From contig NW_024041150.1 of NCBI RefSeq assembly GCF_014851395.1, forward strand, positions 3,214,891 through 3,278,890: a stretch of DNA of 64,000 nucleotides, written 5' to 3'. The translations under genes were made by a program, and so were the position numbers. Position 1 is the stretch's first letter. Every line of letters starts with the position of its first letter. The DNA is from Micropterus salmoides. Taxonomy: Eukaryota > Chordata > Actinopteri > Centrarchiformes > Centrarchidae. Below are positions 16,152 through 30,444 of the stretch, piece after piece. Under the pieces are notes generated by a model that made no database searches, was not told the DNA's origin, and was given only the letters and a program-made list of their open reading frames with translations.

Positions 16152-19100
16152 CACTGTACAACTGTGTACAATGAGTGATGTGTTGCACTATGTGCAGGTA
16201 CAGTATGTGGATAGAGCTGCACAATGTCTCATATTTGAATTGTTAGAGTGGTATGAATTTCCACATTAAACACAAAAGAGCTGTGCTGTTGGAACAGCCA
16301 GTACATTCTTCAGTGCAATGTCTCAAAGTGATCCTTGATGAAAATGTCAATTTCTTTTTATTGCAGTGTGCCTGCAGCTGATTCAGCCACAATACAAGGA
16401 GACATCATTGCCACTATAGGGATAACAACAGGACATCAATTTCAGGACAAATTTGTCACACACCACATGTTTTCTCCACATTGTGCAGCTAATCTACAGG
16501 TGGGTTAGTTAGTTTGAATATGTAGCTCATACAGACCCATACTGTATCACACTGTTAAATCTGACAAACACACAGATGTCACAGAAAACAGCCTTACCCA
16601 ATTTTCCTGTGACCACAGCAGCAGAAACACAAGCAGAGAGCAGTTAGTAAGAGTTAGATTGAGACTGCAATTCTATTTCCAATCATTTTTTTTAATGTTC
16701 AAACAAATGAATATTACAGGTCCTCTTTCTTTTGTAAAACTGGATTTGTTTTCTTTCTTAGTTTTGTAAATATAATATGTGAACACAAAGTATCCTCCAA
16801 AATTACTGCTCATCCAATATTTCTATTTTAAAAAAAGTCTGTTAACTAAAGAGCTCGACACAACGTAGGAATGAACCAAATGAAGACAAAATGGGCTGTA
16901 TGTTGGAAAAACACACAGAAGCATCAAGTGTTTAATTATATGTTGTGGGCAACTGTTGAATTTTTTTGTCTTAAAGTATGGTACCAAAAGGCAAAACAGA
17001 ACACGTAAAAATTTGTTTTCGAAACACATTATATTCAAAATGAAATTTGACTTTACATATGACCACAGTAAAATGCATGAACTCTTCACAACCTGATAAA
17101 ATTTATTTCTGTACATTGTGAATCTTTCAGTTTGGCATTATATTTATCAGAAGGGTGAGAATTACTTATTGGTACTTTTTAACTTTTTAACACTCTTTGG
17201 CATTTGCAAAGAAATGTACTGAAATTTCTCTTTAGTAATTTATTTGGGCTGCAGTTCACAAAAGTAAGACAGTAAATTCGGTAATGTGTGCTTTTTTATG
17301 ATATACAATATTCATTGTTTGTGTGGACCTTGAAATCCTCATCAAGTGGACAAACAATTACGCCAGCCACAAAAAAAACACCAGGATTGTTGTTGGTTAA
17401 AGTTTTAGTTAGAATTTATTTTGGGTTCAGTACTTTTAGTTAAAGTTAGAAGATATAAAATGCAACCACGTGTCATCAGATGTGGAGCAAAACATGCTTC
17501 TGCGGGTGTATTTGTGTGGATGTTGTCTACCTCTTCTGAGTGTGCCCGTTGGACTGCTGGTCAGATGGCAGCTCGATGATGAGAACGCACGACTGAGCGT
17601 GCTCAAAGCCCTCCTTGTTGTTGGGCGTCTTTGGGGAGCACTGGGTGTCCAACATAAAGACCTGAGACACAAAGTGTGCACGTCAACAAGCTCTCCTGTG
17701 CCACCAACAGTTGTACTAGTACTAATAATACATTAGTGTAGTTAGAAGTTGGACTTTTTGCTTATTGTAGTTTTATTCATGCATTTGAAATAAAATAAAT
17801 TATATTGTATAATTCTGTTTGACCTTTACCTAACTAGATGGTCTCGAGATTAAAAACCTGTTTTTGTAACAGCTGTGGTCAAAACTGCATAATTATGTTA
17901 TATACATACACACACACCAACACAGAAGGTTACATACACACAAAGAAGATAAAGGGGTAAAAACAATGATCACGACAACAATTTCTATAACAAAATGTTT
18001 ATTTCAGCCAGAAAAATGACCATAACTTTGTGTTTATATTTATTTATGATGACTAGTGTATAATTGTAAGTCTGCATTAAATTATGAACAGATTGAAACG
18101 CAAAAAGGTCATCCACACTGTCAGAAGAATGTTTCTTCATAATTCATGTTAATTAAGGTTTGAAAACATATGGACTTTTGATTTGAGTTTGACAAACATG
18201 CAAATAACAATAGGACTTGACCATCGTGGGCCCTTTCACTGTCTCACTCTGCAGCACATAAAGTAGAGGTTATTTTCATGGTTATCGTACAGCATTTACG
18301 CCATACTGACCTGCTGAGCCATTGCTTTGATCCTCCAGTACTCAGCCTCAGCAGAAGGAGAGTGGGACGGAGCCGCCACCTTCACTTCGCAGGCGTCTCC
18401 AGAAAAACTGTCTGAACCGCTATGAAAACAGGCCAGAAGGTTCTACAGAGACACAGAAAAAAAACGCTTATTAAGGTGAAGTGATGTTTAATGATGCATA
18501 TCCTCTCACCATAATTTAACATTGCACTCTACACATCTTTCACATCAAAAGAAAGATGCTGCTAAAGTCAACTAAGTCAAGCAGCTGTTGGTCAAATGCA
18601 TGTAAACCTCTAAATGTGCAAAAGCAACATTTAGAAACAGACTGCAGACTATTAATTAAATGGCTCCATTACAAGACACATGTAAAATATAAACAACTGT
18701 GTAGGTTGTCGTAAGGGTTTAAAACAGGTACTTCTGTTTGATGTTTATACATTTATTCAATAGAGGACATGTCTTAATTGAATAACTGGGTCAACCGGTG
18801 GATGATGATGAGTCTCACTCGAAGACACCTTTGCTGAATACACAAATTAAAAGAAAACAATAAACAAGAAGTAAAACAACCACCCCTCCACTTACATTAA
18901 ACAGTAAACACAAACTGTATGCATGATGCTAAAACCCCCGTTTTCATGTTAGAAGCTGGAATCCATCACCAAACTACATGTATGGCAAGCAGATGAAAAC
19001 ATTTTATACAGTTTAAAAGGCTACAGCATGTACATTATACCGGATGTGAGCAGAATGCATTGCTTATAAAATATTCAGCTTTTCTATAAACCAAGTCAGA

Positions 19101-20458
19101 GGCTATGTTTCTGAAAGCTACATGTCAGGGACAGCCAGTGTCAAACACTGCATTCTCTTGGATGATTTACGACCTCTGCACCCAGGTATTACAGCAAATA
19201 TTTTTCCTTGGTGTATTTAAATGTGTTTATCAACATTATATATATGTATTCATGCAGCACATCTGAGAATTTTGCATTAGAATAACGGTGATATGTTGGT
19301 GACTGGAATAAAACACAGACACAATGAAGCATGGTGGTTCCACCCTGAATTAAAAAACAGATCCAATCCAAAATATTGTTTCCAGTTGTTGTGGAGCAAC
19401 ACATTCAACTGTAAAAAAACAAAAAAACTGTGGTTTGTTGGACAGCACTTTGGGGTGGACATGCTCATCTGTATGAATCCGAATCTTTACAAAGAGCTCA
19501 CAAGATCAGCTAAATCTGATTCTCTCAACCTCCTCTGGGCCAAGACTCAATTTTATGCCCCAGAATTCTTAAAACCCTGAGGAGAAGCCATGTTGACATG
19601 TGAATTTAGCATTTTCATATTTTTACTCTCTATTTTCGGTATAATGACTTACACATGGAGTATAAAGTATGAAATGCGTTTAATTTTATCTTGTTGCTAA
19701 TAACAAATCATACATACATTTAGATAAATCTGTAAATGACTCCCTGATCCTGAAGTTCAAAAACTAAGCTACACCACCAAGAATAAATCAAGATTATTAT
19801 AAGCAGTAGGAAAAGTAATTTAATTGCTACTCTGTCCCATTTTACTATTAGATATGTAATATAATATATGTACACACATGTAAAACATGAAAATCTGCCC
19901 GACATACTACTCAAACAGCTACAGTTCAAAATGTAAATGCAGCTGTAACAGACTAGAACATGCTGCTGGATAATAAAAGCTCTTATATAAAAGACCATAA
20001 GACCTAAATAAATATGTTGCATTACATAAAACAATAACAAGAGCCCCAACATCAACAGTCACAAAAGCTCTTACATAAACAGAATTGACTGCATGTCGGT
20101 CAATGCAGCTAAGCACATGTTTAAGCTATATGTTGAGATTTTGTATATTAAAATGAGATGCATGTTTTAAGCCCCCCCCCAATGTAGAGATAAACACAAG
20201 AGTTAATATCAAGGTTTTATTAATCACCTTTGGTGCAGCAGCTCATCTGTTAGAAAAAAATCCCCCACAAACTGCTTCACCGAGAATAAAGAATAAAATA
20301 AAAGACATCGCATTTTATCTTCTTTTCTCTAAACTCTTTACTAAAAGACATCAAGAACTGAACCACAACTCATTTTATCCTAAAGTCACATTTTCTGGAA
20401 ATAAGCAAAAAAAAAAAAAAAAATCTGTCAATGGCATTAAGATCATCATCTCTCTCTC

Positions 20459-20523
<65 letters not shown>

Positions 20524-23500
20524 GTTCTAAGCTGTAAAGCTGCTTAGTTGCAGTTAGTCAGGCAGCTGCCACAGACCTGCAGGAACACACAGCATCCACA
20601 AATATAAAATGCCTGGCGATGTCACCTGCACTGCACTCACTCACACAGCGAGGTTAGGAGTTCTCTGTGTAAATTAAATGGAACAGCAGGGGTTGGAATC
20701 CCGCTGAGGCTGCACTCACTAAATCTGTGATCTCCCACAGCACTCAAAGACCACGTCCACACAGCAGGTACCATCATCAACAAATTAACACAAGTGTCGT
20801 CATTTTTCATAAAGCTGAGCAAGCTGGGAAATCATCCATACAGCATACGTGCAAATACTCAGCAAGGTCTAGGCAAAAAGACAATAATGATAATTATCGC
20901 AATATAATTTTCCTCAATAACAATATAAAAAATGTTCAATAAGCGTTTGATTTAAATAATTTAAATAGCAAACAAAATAATACATTTTACTTCAACTTTC
21001 ACTGAGGAGGCAAAATCAGCCTTTAAACTTAATAATGACATTAATCGTTATAATTATTGAATTTTTTATCGTGATAACATTTTTGGCAGCATCGCCCAGC
21101 CCTAGTTTAACTACCGCTCGATTACACTTTCATTTAAAACTAAATTACATGTCCTCTGGGAAACCCTGCAATGGGGGAAACTTTCCATCCTCCTACTGTC
21201 TAAACATTTCTCACCACTTCATATTTTAAAAGTTTATTCAAACTTTAAACATGTCACCATATATTAACTTGAGACTTCATATTTTATACGGTAAGGCTCC
21301 TCACAAAGCCCACCAAAGATACTCTGACCAGATAGTCACTTATTTTTACAAGTTGCAGCACTGTACACAGTACATGGACCAGTCTACACAGCTGTTTGTT
21401 GTCAGGCTTATTGCTTTAGTCTTTTGGCAACCAACAAAAATGTATGTAGGAGTGAGAATTGAAGCCGACTATCAGACAGATTATTCTGCCAATTTCAGAC
21501 TGCATGTTATTTAGGCCAAATTTAATTGTGCTGCTTTTAGACATTTGCCATTTGAGAACTTTGCATCTTTTGGGAAATTAAAAAAATTTTTGCACATCTA
21601 AGGCAAGTAATGAAAACTGCATTACACTACAGAAAGTAACAGGTAATCTTAACAGCAGCCTTTTCCCCCCTTTCTCCTCCCAGTTTAATCAGTTTAACAG
21701 TGAGAGGAGAGGAACAAATAAAACCCTGACACAATGAGGAGACAAACAGTTGTTGCTCACAGCTGCAGGACTCTGACGGTGTGTATGTGTGCGTGAGATT
21801 AACTGGGGTTATCAAGATTAACGTGGAGTGTCAGCATGTTGACAGTATTAGCAGCAAAGGCTTTTAGATTACTTCTGTCCCAACCAGCAGCTTCAGACTG
21901 GGGATGGATTATCTGGTTTACTACAGTGGACTCGCCTGTTGACTGCATGACAAGTGTTTCCATATGTGTATATATTTGTCATTTTCTTATCTGCATATTC
22001 CTACTTCCTGTTTACGTTTGTGTGTGTATGTAAATTTTATCTCTCTACACTACTTACCTTGACAGGCTCTAACGTAGCAGAGAAAGCATCCTGCAGAGCA
22101 CAGCAGGCCAACCTCCACATTTCTTCTGTGAACACTGGACCCACTGTGACCAAAACATACCTGCGCAGAGACAACACAAATAAAAGTAATTAAATTAGAC
22201 AGAGAAAAATTATTCTGTGTCAGTGTTGGACTGTGGCACATTGTGTTAATTTTTTGTTATTGTGAACAAATCAGACAAAAAAAACCATAACTCTCTCTCA
22301 AAAGTTTCTGACTACCCTGTCTGTGGTGCGCCACACCAATTTCTTTGAAGAGGTTCAGTCATTTCTTGTGAATAAGCTCTGTAGCTTTCAGCAGACATTA
22401 CTCAAACCTGAGTAAACAGTGCATTTTTTTTGAGTACAGATTAAATCACATGTGGTGCTCTAGTGAGTATTTGGGGCAGCAGGAGTCTGCGGGGCTGAGT
22501 CAAAATAAACTACAGTGTGTGCGTTCATGGTAATGAAGGAACATGTCACCCAGTGCAACAGTGATGCTCAATCACATGTTTGTTTTAATAATAATAATAA
22601 TATGTTTGGGACAACAATGGAGCTCTATGGCACAGAGGACTAAAATATTAATCAAGTTTTATTTAAAGTGCAAAATCACCAAAAAAAACATGGTCCCAAT
22701 ACACTTTACAAAATATACCAGAATAAAATACAGAAGGCACATGATAAAAACACAAAATGTGATGTTGTCTGATTCCTGAACCCTAATTGGGACATGGTCC
22801 CTGTTTCAGAAAGCAGGTTCAACAAACTCTAGTGTAAACCTGAACTCTGGGTTGTAGAACTCTGAGTTTTCCGTTTCAGAAAGGCTGATCAGAATAAGTT
22901 AGTGTGTTGAGCCTGATTGAAGTGTGTGCGTGGGGGTGAAAAAAAGCCATCATCAATGGAGCTCCGATACTACGATTCACCATGGCAACGGGTAAATAAA
23001 GGCAGAGCCTCCATTTTAATCGGCTGGAGCTAGAAATATGAATGCTGCCAACGCGGACCCTGATTGGCTCTAAAACGCAGGAGTGGAGGATCGATGCGTT
23101 AACAATATTACTTTTTATAGAGCATTGCTCATTCATCATTTACCAGACTGGAATTTCCTTAATGATTAATAAAGAGCTGGAATTCTCCTCCAGCTTGTTA
23201 TTCATTTTAAATAGGCTACAGGCCTGTTTATTCAGCTGGAACCTGATGGGAATAAATGCCAGTGATAATAACGGAAGATGAAAAATATTAATCGAACAGA
23301 TTAGACACAGTTTAGGCTCCTCATGGACCTGTGATCGTAAAGCCACAGTTTTTGTAATGTAAAATGTTTCTAGGTTCAAACTGACTGTGAAGTTTAAGAC
23401 GTCTATGTCACAATCCTGCTCATTTCGTATTTTATGAAAGGCTGTTAAAACACATTCAGACTATCACCAGATAATGAAAAACTCACTTTTAAACTACATG

Positions 23501-26500
23501 TGTTTGTTTCAGCTGCACCACAGTCTCCTCACTTAGAGATATTCACATCATATCCAGTTGATAACTACTATAGGAATGTTCAATCTGTGCGACTACAAGA
23601 TGAAATGTTACTGTTCACTGATCAGTTTTGTACAGATTACTTTAAAACTGCGGCACTGTAGCGCACAGTAGGCCTATGTTTTTTGCCTTAATGTCCACAG
23701 AGTCACTGTGTTATAAAGGACAGTGTAGCTTATAGATTTTATTCTGTGCTGAGGATAAATTTACGATGTCCAACTCTCTGTCCATACATGGATGACAGAT
23801 GTTCAAGATCAAGTTTGGGTAAAAAAAAACAAAAAATGAATGGCCTTTTAGCCGTGATTTGGATGTTTCTAAAGACGTAATTGCGTTCCAATATGTGCTT
23901 TGATATCGACAGTATAATTGAGGAAATGAAACGGTGTGTGAGACAGCCGCTTCAAGCTCCGCAGGAGGGGAGGAGTCAGAGAGAAACTCAGCGTTAGTTG
24001 AAGTAAACCTCCTCCCGAGCAGGTTAGGTTCACAGCGTAAGTTGCCGGGGTTACAGACCTAGAGTTATCTGATCTCAGAGTTACTTACTCAGAGTTTTCA
24101 CTAAACCCGCTTTCTGAAACAGGGCTCTGGTTGCATAGTAGAGGTGCTTGATAACTGAAGGCTCTGGCTTCCACTCTAACCTTAAATAAATTATATATAC
24201 GTCTTTGACTACCCACAAACTGATTGTTATATTAGGGATGCACCGATCTGATACTGATATTGGCTTTTGGCCAGACACTGGCTGGATCAGGTATTGGTGA
24301 CAAAGGGGCCAATCTATTAGGCTGATGGATTCAGTTCATTTAAATGGGTACTACCCAATGTGTCAGCAGTGCGCCGGTAGACCCGAACATTTTGTTAGGA
24401 GAGCGAACATAGCATGGAGGGAGCTAAAAACAAGAGGTCAGCAGTTTGGAGGTATTTAACGTTTGCTAAGGCAACAAATTCTATGGGTACTTGCAATATC
24501 TGCAAAGCTAATGTTTTGAGCGGGGTCGGTAGCACTGCAAAATATAACACAACCAACTTAATCAAGCACCTCCAGAAGCTTCATGAAAAAAAAAACACAA
24601 TTCCAGTTCTTCCTCACAGTGAGGAATACAGCTTAAAATTTTACATTGGTATCAGATGGCTACTACTCGGCACTGGCCAATACCCAAAGCCCAGGTACTG
24701 GTATCCCTATATACTATGATATTTGTTGTTAGTTTTGGTCTTTTTGTGCCATTTGCTGACAATAATAAACATGTAGAATATCTTAAGCCTTATTCATAAA
24801 CATGTAGAATATCTTAAGCCTTATTCTTTGAGACAGGGATTCATACTTCTTAGAATTTGCCCACAAAATCCCAGACTTTACTTACTGTACCAATTCAAAG
24901 TAGGATGGGACAATTTGGGGATATTTTCCCATATTTTTTGTAGTTTGGCGAAGTTAAGAAATGAATGTTGACAAGCAACAGTTGTTTTTTTCAGCCACCA
25001 AATTGGCTAATCCCTTCTCCTCGTACAGCTTCTGGTTCAGACATTAATAATTTAGTTCACCATTAAAATCTCAGCTCTTGCCATTTAAGGCATGCACTCC
25101 TACTTTGTTATTTTGATTTAAAAGAATTAAACATTCAGCCCAAAGTCAACCCAAGACCACACGGTAAGATTCCTGAATTTCAAGTTTCTACATGGATTTC
25201 ACTGTGGTGACAGATGTACAATTGACAACTCCCAAAGAAGACCAAGAGTTAAGTGTTGTCACCTGATGCAGGAGCAGCCCACTCTGGAGATGGTCTCTGC
25301 AGGTTCAGACACACAGGCCACCAGAAGCTTGAACAGATCCTTCAACATCAGGTTGATCAGAGACTCGTAACCAATATCTGCAATAAGGGAAGGCAGGAAC
25401 ACACCACAAACACAACTCTGTCAACACACAGGATAGAGGTGGCGTGGAAACAATTTAATTTGACTAAAGAGGATCCCATTGGAACAACAACAACATCAAT
25501 CACGCTCCATTTCCCTTCGGTGAACTGAGCATGAGACAAACAATAACCGTTAAATGGATCTGTGACGGGGCACCTTGAGTTTAGAATATTTTACCACAGA
25601 TAACACAGAGTATGTACCTAAGGTTAAAACAATTATCCTGGAATGCTAAAATCGAATTCCTTCCTTCTTTCCTCTCCTCGTCGTCTCTTCCTTTCATTTC
25701 TTTTGGCTGGTAATGTAAATTATCTACTGAAATGATCGTGACACACACACCATGTCCGCTTAACAAAGCTTTTACACACAAACTGAGCACAAATTACAGT
25801 GTGGAACGAAAAATCAGAGCCAAAAACAATTGCAGCAAATAAAGGTTTGTGCTTAATTGCGACACTATTTGGATGACTGGTTTATGAAATGTTAAATTGT
25901 AAAATCTTATCTGATCTGAAATAGCAAACACTTTCAAAATATTTAATCATCAGGCAGCTTGTGACCGATTTAAGAATAATAATAAAAGTGCTTGTTTCAA
26001 AACGCCAGTCGACGTTGGTGTGCAACGAATTCAGAATTGTGTGGAAAATTACCCTTCTTTGTTACACCTAAACCCTCTTGACACACACACACACACCTGA
26101 GTGTATGAAACTGTTGACATGCTCCACCACCAGCTCGCAGCACAGCCCAATGGCATGTTTGAAGTTTGCAGCTGCTACATCCCAGTAGGAGTGGTCGCCA
26201 TGGCTTCGCTGCAGCCACAGTGACATCACAGGAAGCAGGAGCTGGATGACGGAGAAGATGGCGAACCCTGGACCTGGAGGAGGGAGACAAGTTGGACAAA
26301 GCGTCTGGCAACGTCGCAAAGCAATAGACCAGCTTGAGTCTCCGCTTGTTTCGGGGACCTTTTCCCTTCAGTCTGGTCTTCAGCCGGCAGGAGATCAATT
26401 GGATTGAGGTCCTTTGTTAACTCATCCTTATGTTTAGGATCACTGTCCTGCTTTATTGTCCTAAAAATGGTGTGACTATCTATAGAAACGGATCTGTGTC

Positions 26501-29500
26501 CTACACTGTTCAGCTAATATGGATGTGAACACTGTCAGACACTCAAATCCACAGTGTCTGTGGGTTACCTGGTACACTGGTGACCTCTCTGAGCAGAGTG
26601 AAGAGCAGCTCCAGGGTTGGAGGCTGGTGTTGGCGAGGACAGTTTGACACTGCTGCTGTGAGCTGCTCCAGTAACAAAATCCACACCTGGATCAGACCTG
26701 CAGGACAGAAAAGATGGTAACACACAGCTGGGGTTAGACAGAGCTTCAGGATCAAAAAGTTCAAAAGACAGAAAAGAACTGATGATTCAGTTTCAGAACA
26801 CATAAATTACAGGAAGAGAGACAAATACTTTACCTGTGTCATCATCAAACTCCTGCAGGACACAGTCCATCCCGTCCTCAGCGCTGATTGAGCGTTCCTG
26901 TGATCTCATTGGCAGGCTGGCGAGCCTCGCCCCCAAGAACACCGGCTTGGACTGCATCTTGTAGATCTTTGCCAGCAGCTGTCAAATTAAATGCAATATG
27001 GCTTTATTAAGTCACAGGTGAATAGAGGCACAAATATCTGCAAACATGCTTCTGCTGTCTGTGACTACCCAACAAAAATGTTGACTATCAATCTCTGTGG
27101 TGTCTGTACACTGCTTAATGTTACTTTGGGACTGTCTTGAGAAGAAAATGTGTTATTGGTGTATTTTTTTAAGTCACAAAGGATCCCTGACGAAACTTTT
27201 CATTTTAATTTCAAACTCTTGTTTTAAGAGTGCAGCAGTAGAAACAATATCTAACATTTGCTTCACTATTTAGCTCAACCTTAATAAGAAATGATTTCAG
27301 CGTAATACCCAGAGTTAACAGCGGGCTTCATACCTGCGAACATTTGCGAAGGTAGTCAAGAGCGGGCAGGCAGAGGTCAGTGGAGCTGAAACCTGACACA
27401 TGGACACAGTCTCCAATCTCTTTATAGTCCACCTCTCCTACACACAAACAAAAAATGTTTTTGTTTACTCTGCGATGTAACAACCAAGCCACGTGATACA
27501 GACAGCCTTTGACATTTGTAAAATAAAACATTTCTCTTTAATCTGTGCTTGTACAATTAATCTATCAAATGTTAAATTGAAAATCGTATCCAAATTAGAG
27601 ATCTGAAATGTTTGCACAAACCTTAGAATCACTTGCAAGAAGAAAATGGGTGCATGCACACACACAAATCCCCCATCCTGCCACGTGTCTGTACACACTG
27701 CACATACATGTCATGAGCGTCTTACATCAAACGCACAGTTTACTGACCAATACCAGGAAAAATAAAATCCCTTAAGGCTTGTAAAAGTAATATCTCACGC
27801 TGAAAAAAATAGCATGTACAAGTGAGACAAACCTAGGCCCTTGACGAACTTCATGAGGCACATGATGTAGTCAGTGGCAGCATTGGCAAAAACCTGGATG
27901 TTATCAGTGTTGATGAAAGCCTCAAAGACATCGAACACTGGAGCCTGGGACTTCCCTAGAGGAGAGAATGGGAGGGATGGAAGGGAGAAAGGGAAACAGA
28001 GAGGAAAGGGAGGAACAACAGAGGAAAGACAGCGTTAAGGAGGGGAAAGGAAGAAAGATTGAGGCACAGAGGATGTGAGGAGGCGAGAAAGCAGGCAACT
28101 TTCAGAACTGTCAGATGATAAACTTTAGCTCTTTTTTAAATAAAATGTGTGTACTGGTTTATAAGACAGCCTGTCAGACGTACCCATGGAGTATTCTCCC
28201 AGCAAGTAGTCTTTGGTGTCGGTCTTGCTGCTGTGGACGGTCCTCAGTGCGCTGAACAGAGGCCTCCATCCTGACAGGATCTGAGGGGAACACATCTCCA
28301 CCAGCTCGCCTATTGAAGTTATCACCTGCAGGGAGGAAAGTCGAGAAACACCTTCTAAACTGTGCAGCAAAATAAAGGTGCTACATGTGAAGCTTCCTGA
28401 TTTATTGATTGATGTTACAGTATAAAGCTTTGACAGGATTTCCTGTGTTTATAACCACTTAACGCCGATTGTCACAAATTCGCGTCACACCGCTTCTATT
28501 CAGACTGCGGCAGAGATAGCGTATGTAGTCCCCCCGATGCCTGTTTGTGCACATTTGATACGCATCTAGGAACCTTTTGCAAGCACTAGTTTCTCATTTA
28601 AGCCTGTTCTAGCTAATTTGCATCACACCTACATCATACCTGAATTTATATCTCTTCTATGTTCTATAGACAAATTAACAATCTCCACTTAATTTAACAT
28701 CAGCTTGAAAGCAAATGAAAACACAAATAAGTAGTTTTCTTATATGTTTGTAAATAAATTCAGGCGTCAAGGGGTTAAAGAGATTCGACTCTACCTGGTC
28801 CTGTACGTCCTCATCACAGAGCTCCAGCTGCATGATATGCTCGAAGGGCCTGAACAGCGCCTCGTTGAAGTGGAAGTGCGGAAGCTCCGCCCAGCTCGTC
28901 AGCACCTCCGTCAGAACATCATGGATGAAGGAAACGGCCTTCTGGGATACGTGGCGCTCCTTGTGACATGACGCCTGGGAGAAGGAGACACTTTTACTGT
29001 GTTTGCAGTGAGCTTTAAATATGATCTTTACACAGGTGATATTTATTTAAACCTATTTATATAAATATGTGCACATTTTTATATATGCAGTACCTGTAAT
29101 ACATTTTTGGAGATTACATTGTAACTTTCATACCTATTTTGAGCATATTCTTGTCAAATAGCCTCTCTCTAATTTTGTTTATATGTGGTAATGAGACAGT
29201 ATTTCATTAACTAGAACTGCTGCTACTTGAGTTAATTATTACTGCAAGTACATGACCACTGTGTGAAATTAAGAGTAACTCACAAGAAAGGAGAAAGAGG
29301 AGGAGAAGGTGATGGAGTGGTTTTTTCATTAGGAATTAATTTGAATAAAAGCATGAGGTTAACAAACTGATTTGAATGCAAGTACACGATTGTACAAGCG
29401 AAAATTTGCTACTGGCTCTTGAAATTGTAGTAGGTGGTCACTAACAGTAATTTACAACAAGAATCTGTTGGACTGATGAACCTTATGAACCAAACATAAA

Positions 29501-30233
29501 CAACTAAAACATTAACATTACAATATTACATCAAAGCTTTTAAAAGATGGGATCATATGCATAAAGTCTGCAGTAATCTGACCTATGATGAACCTTCTAA
29601 GATGGCGCTGTGCATGTGGCAGCCTGCTGCAGCAGCTCTGCCTTTTGTTTTTAAAAAGGAGGCTGAAGTTCCCCACCTCCACCAGATGTGCAGCCACAAC
29701 GCTCCAGGCCCTCATCATGTGGAGCAGAGGTCGGTTCTTGTTCCTGACGATCCGCAGCATGGCCTCGCCCAGACGGAAGAGATGGAGAGCACTGCGTCTG
29801 TCCAGCGTAGACTTGGCCTCTCCTACACACAGAAGGAAGAAAATGAGTCTGATTAGGTTTTATTCATGCCTTTGTTTCATCTGATTAAATATTTTGTTTC
29901 AAAAGAATAGAAAGAATGAAAAAGACACCTAAAGTAAGCATGGACCTTCTTCACTTCTTGATTCCCTTTATGTTCTGATGACTTCAATAAATGTATGAGC
30001 TGATTTTACATGACCTAATTTACCCCTCAACTGTTTCTTCATTCTACTATTCTCTTTAACCAACAGACCATTAGAATATTTTGAACATTATAATAAAAAA
30101 GTATACAAATTTATTCCCTAACTTCTATACAACTGTTTAACACATTAACATTATCTCTAATTATGTTAAATCCTACTACTACAACTTTCTTAACAGGTAA
30201 CATCAGATTTTGAGAGCCAGGTGATCTCAAAGT

Positions 30234-30268
<35 letters not shown>

Positions 30269-30412
30269 CTGGCATTGCCAGTGAATAATCTCCAGTCTCA
30301 GTAACAGAGTCAAACAGCTGAGACTGAGAAGCTTTCCTGAGCTGCTGTAAGAAGCCGACCAGACCAACCAGGTTCAGCTTGGTAGTTGCTTCTTCAAACA
30401 ACCTGAAACAAG

Positions 30413-30444
<32 letters not shown>

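Larger units (their letters stand above)
18443..22057 (-). other. ARFGEF3 intron 33
   Basis: 3.6 kb. Contains (AC)30 and the reverse hAT-like repeat. The 95-codon plus-strand ORF at 19293-19580 matches nothing I know. Confidence 0.6.
22161..25262 (-). other. ARFGEF3 intron 32 (two DNA transposons)
   Basis: 3.1 kb, more than half of it the Harbinger-like element and the BED-finger hAT remnant, followed by the 31-bp duplication. Confidence 0.65.

Noticed and set aside
29557..29884. Plus-strand ORFs of 99 codons over exon 24
   Set aside because: Antisense shadows of a well-supported ARFGEF3 exon.
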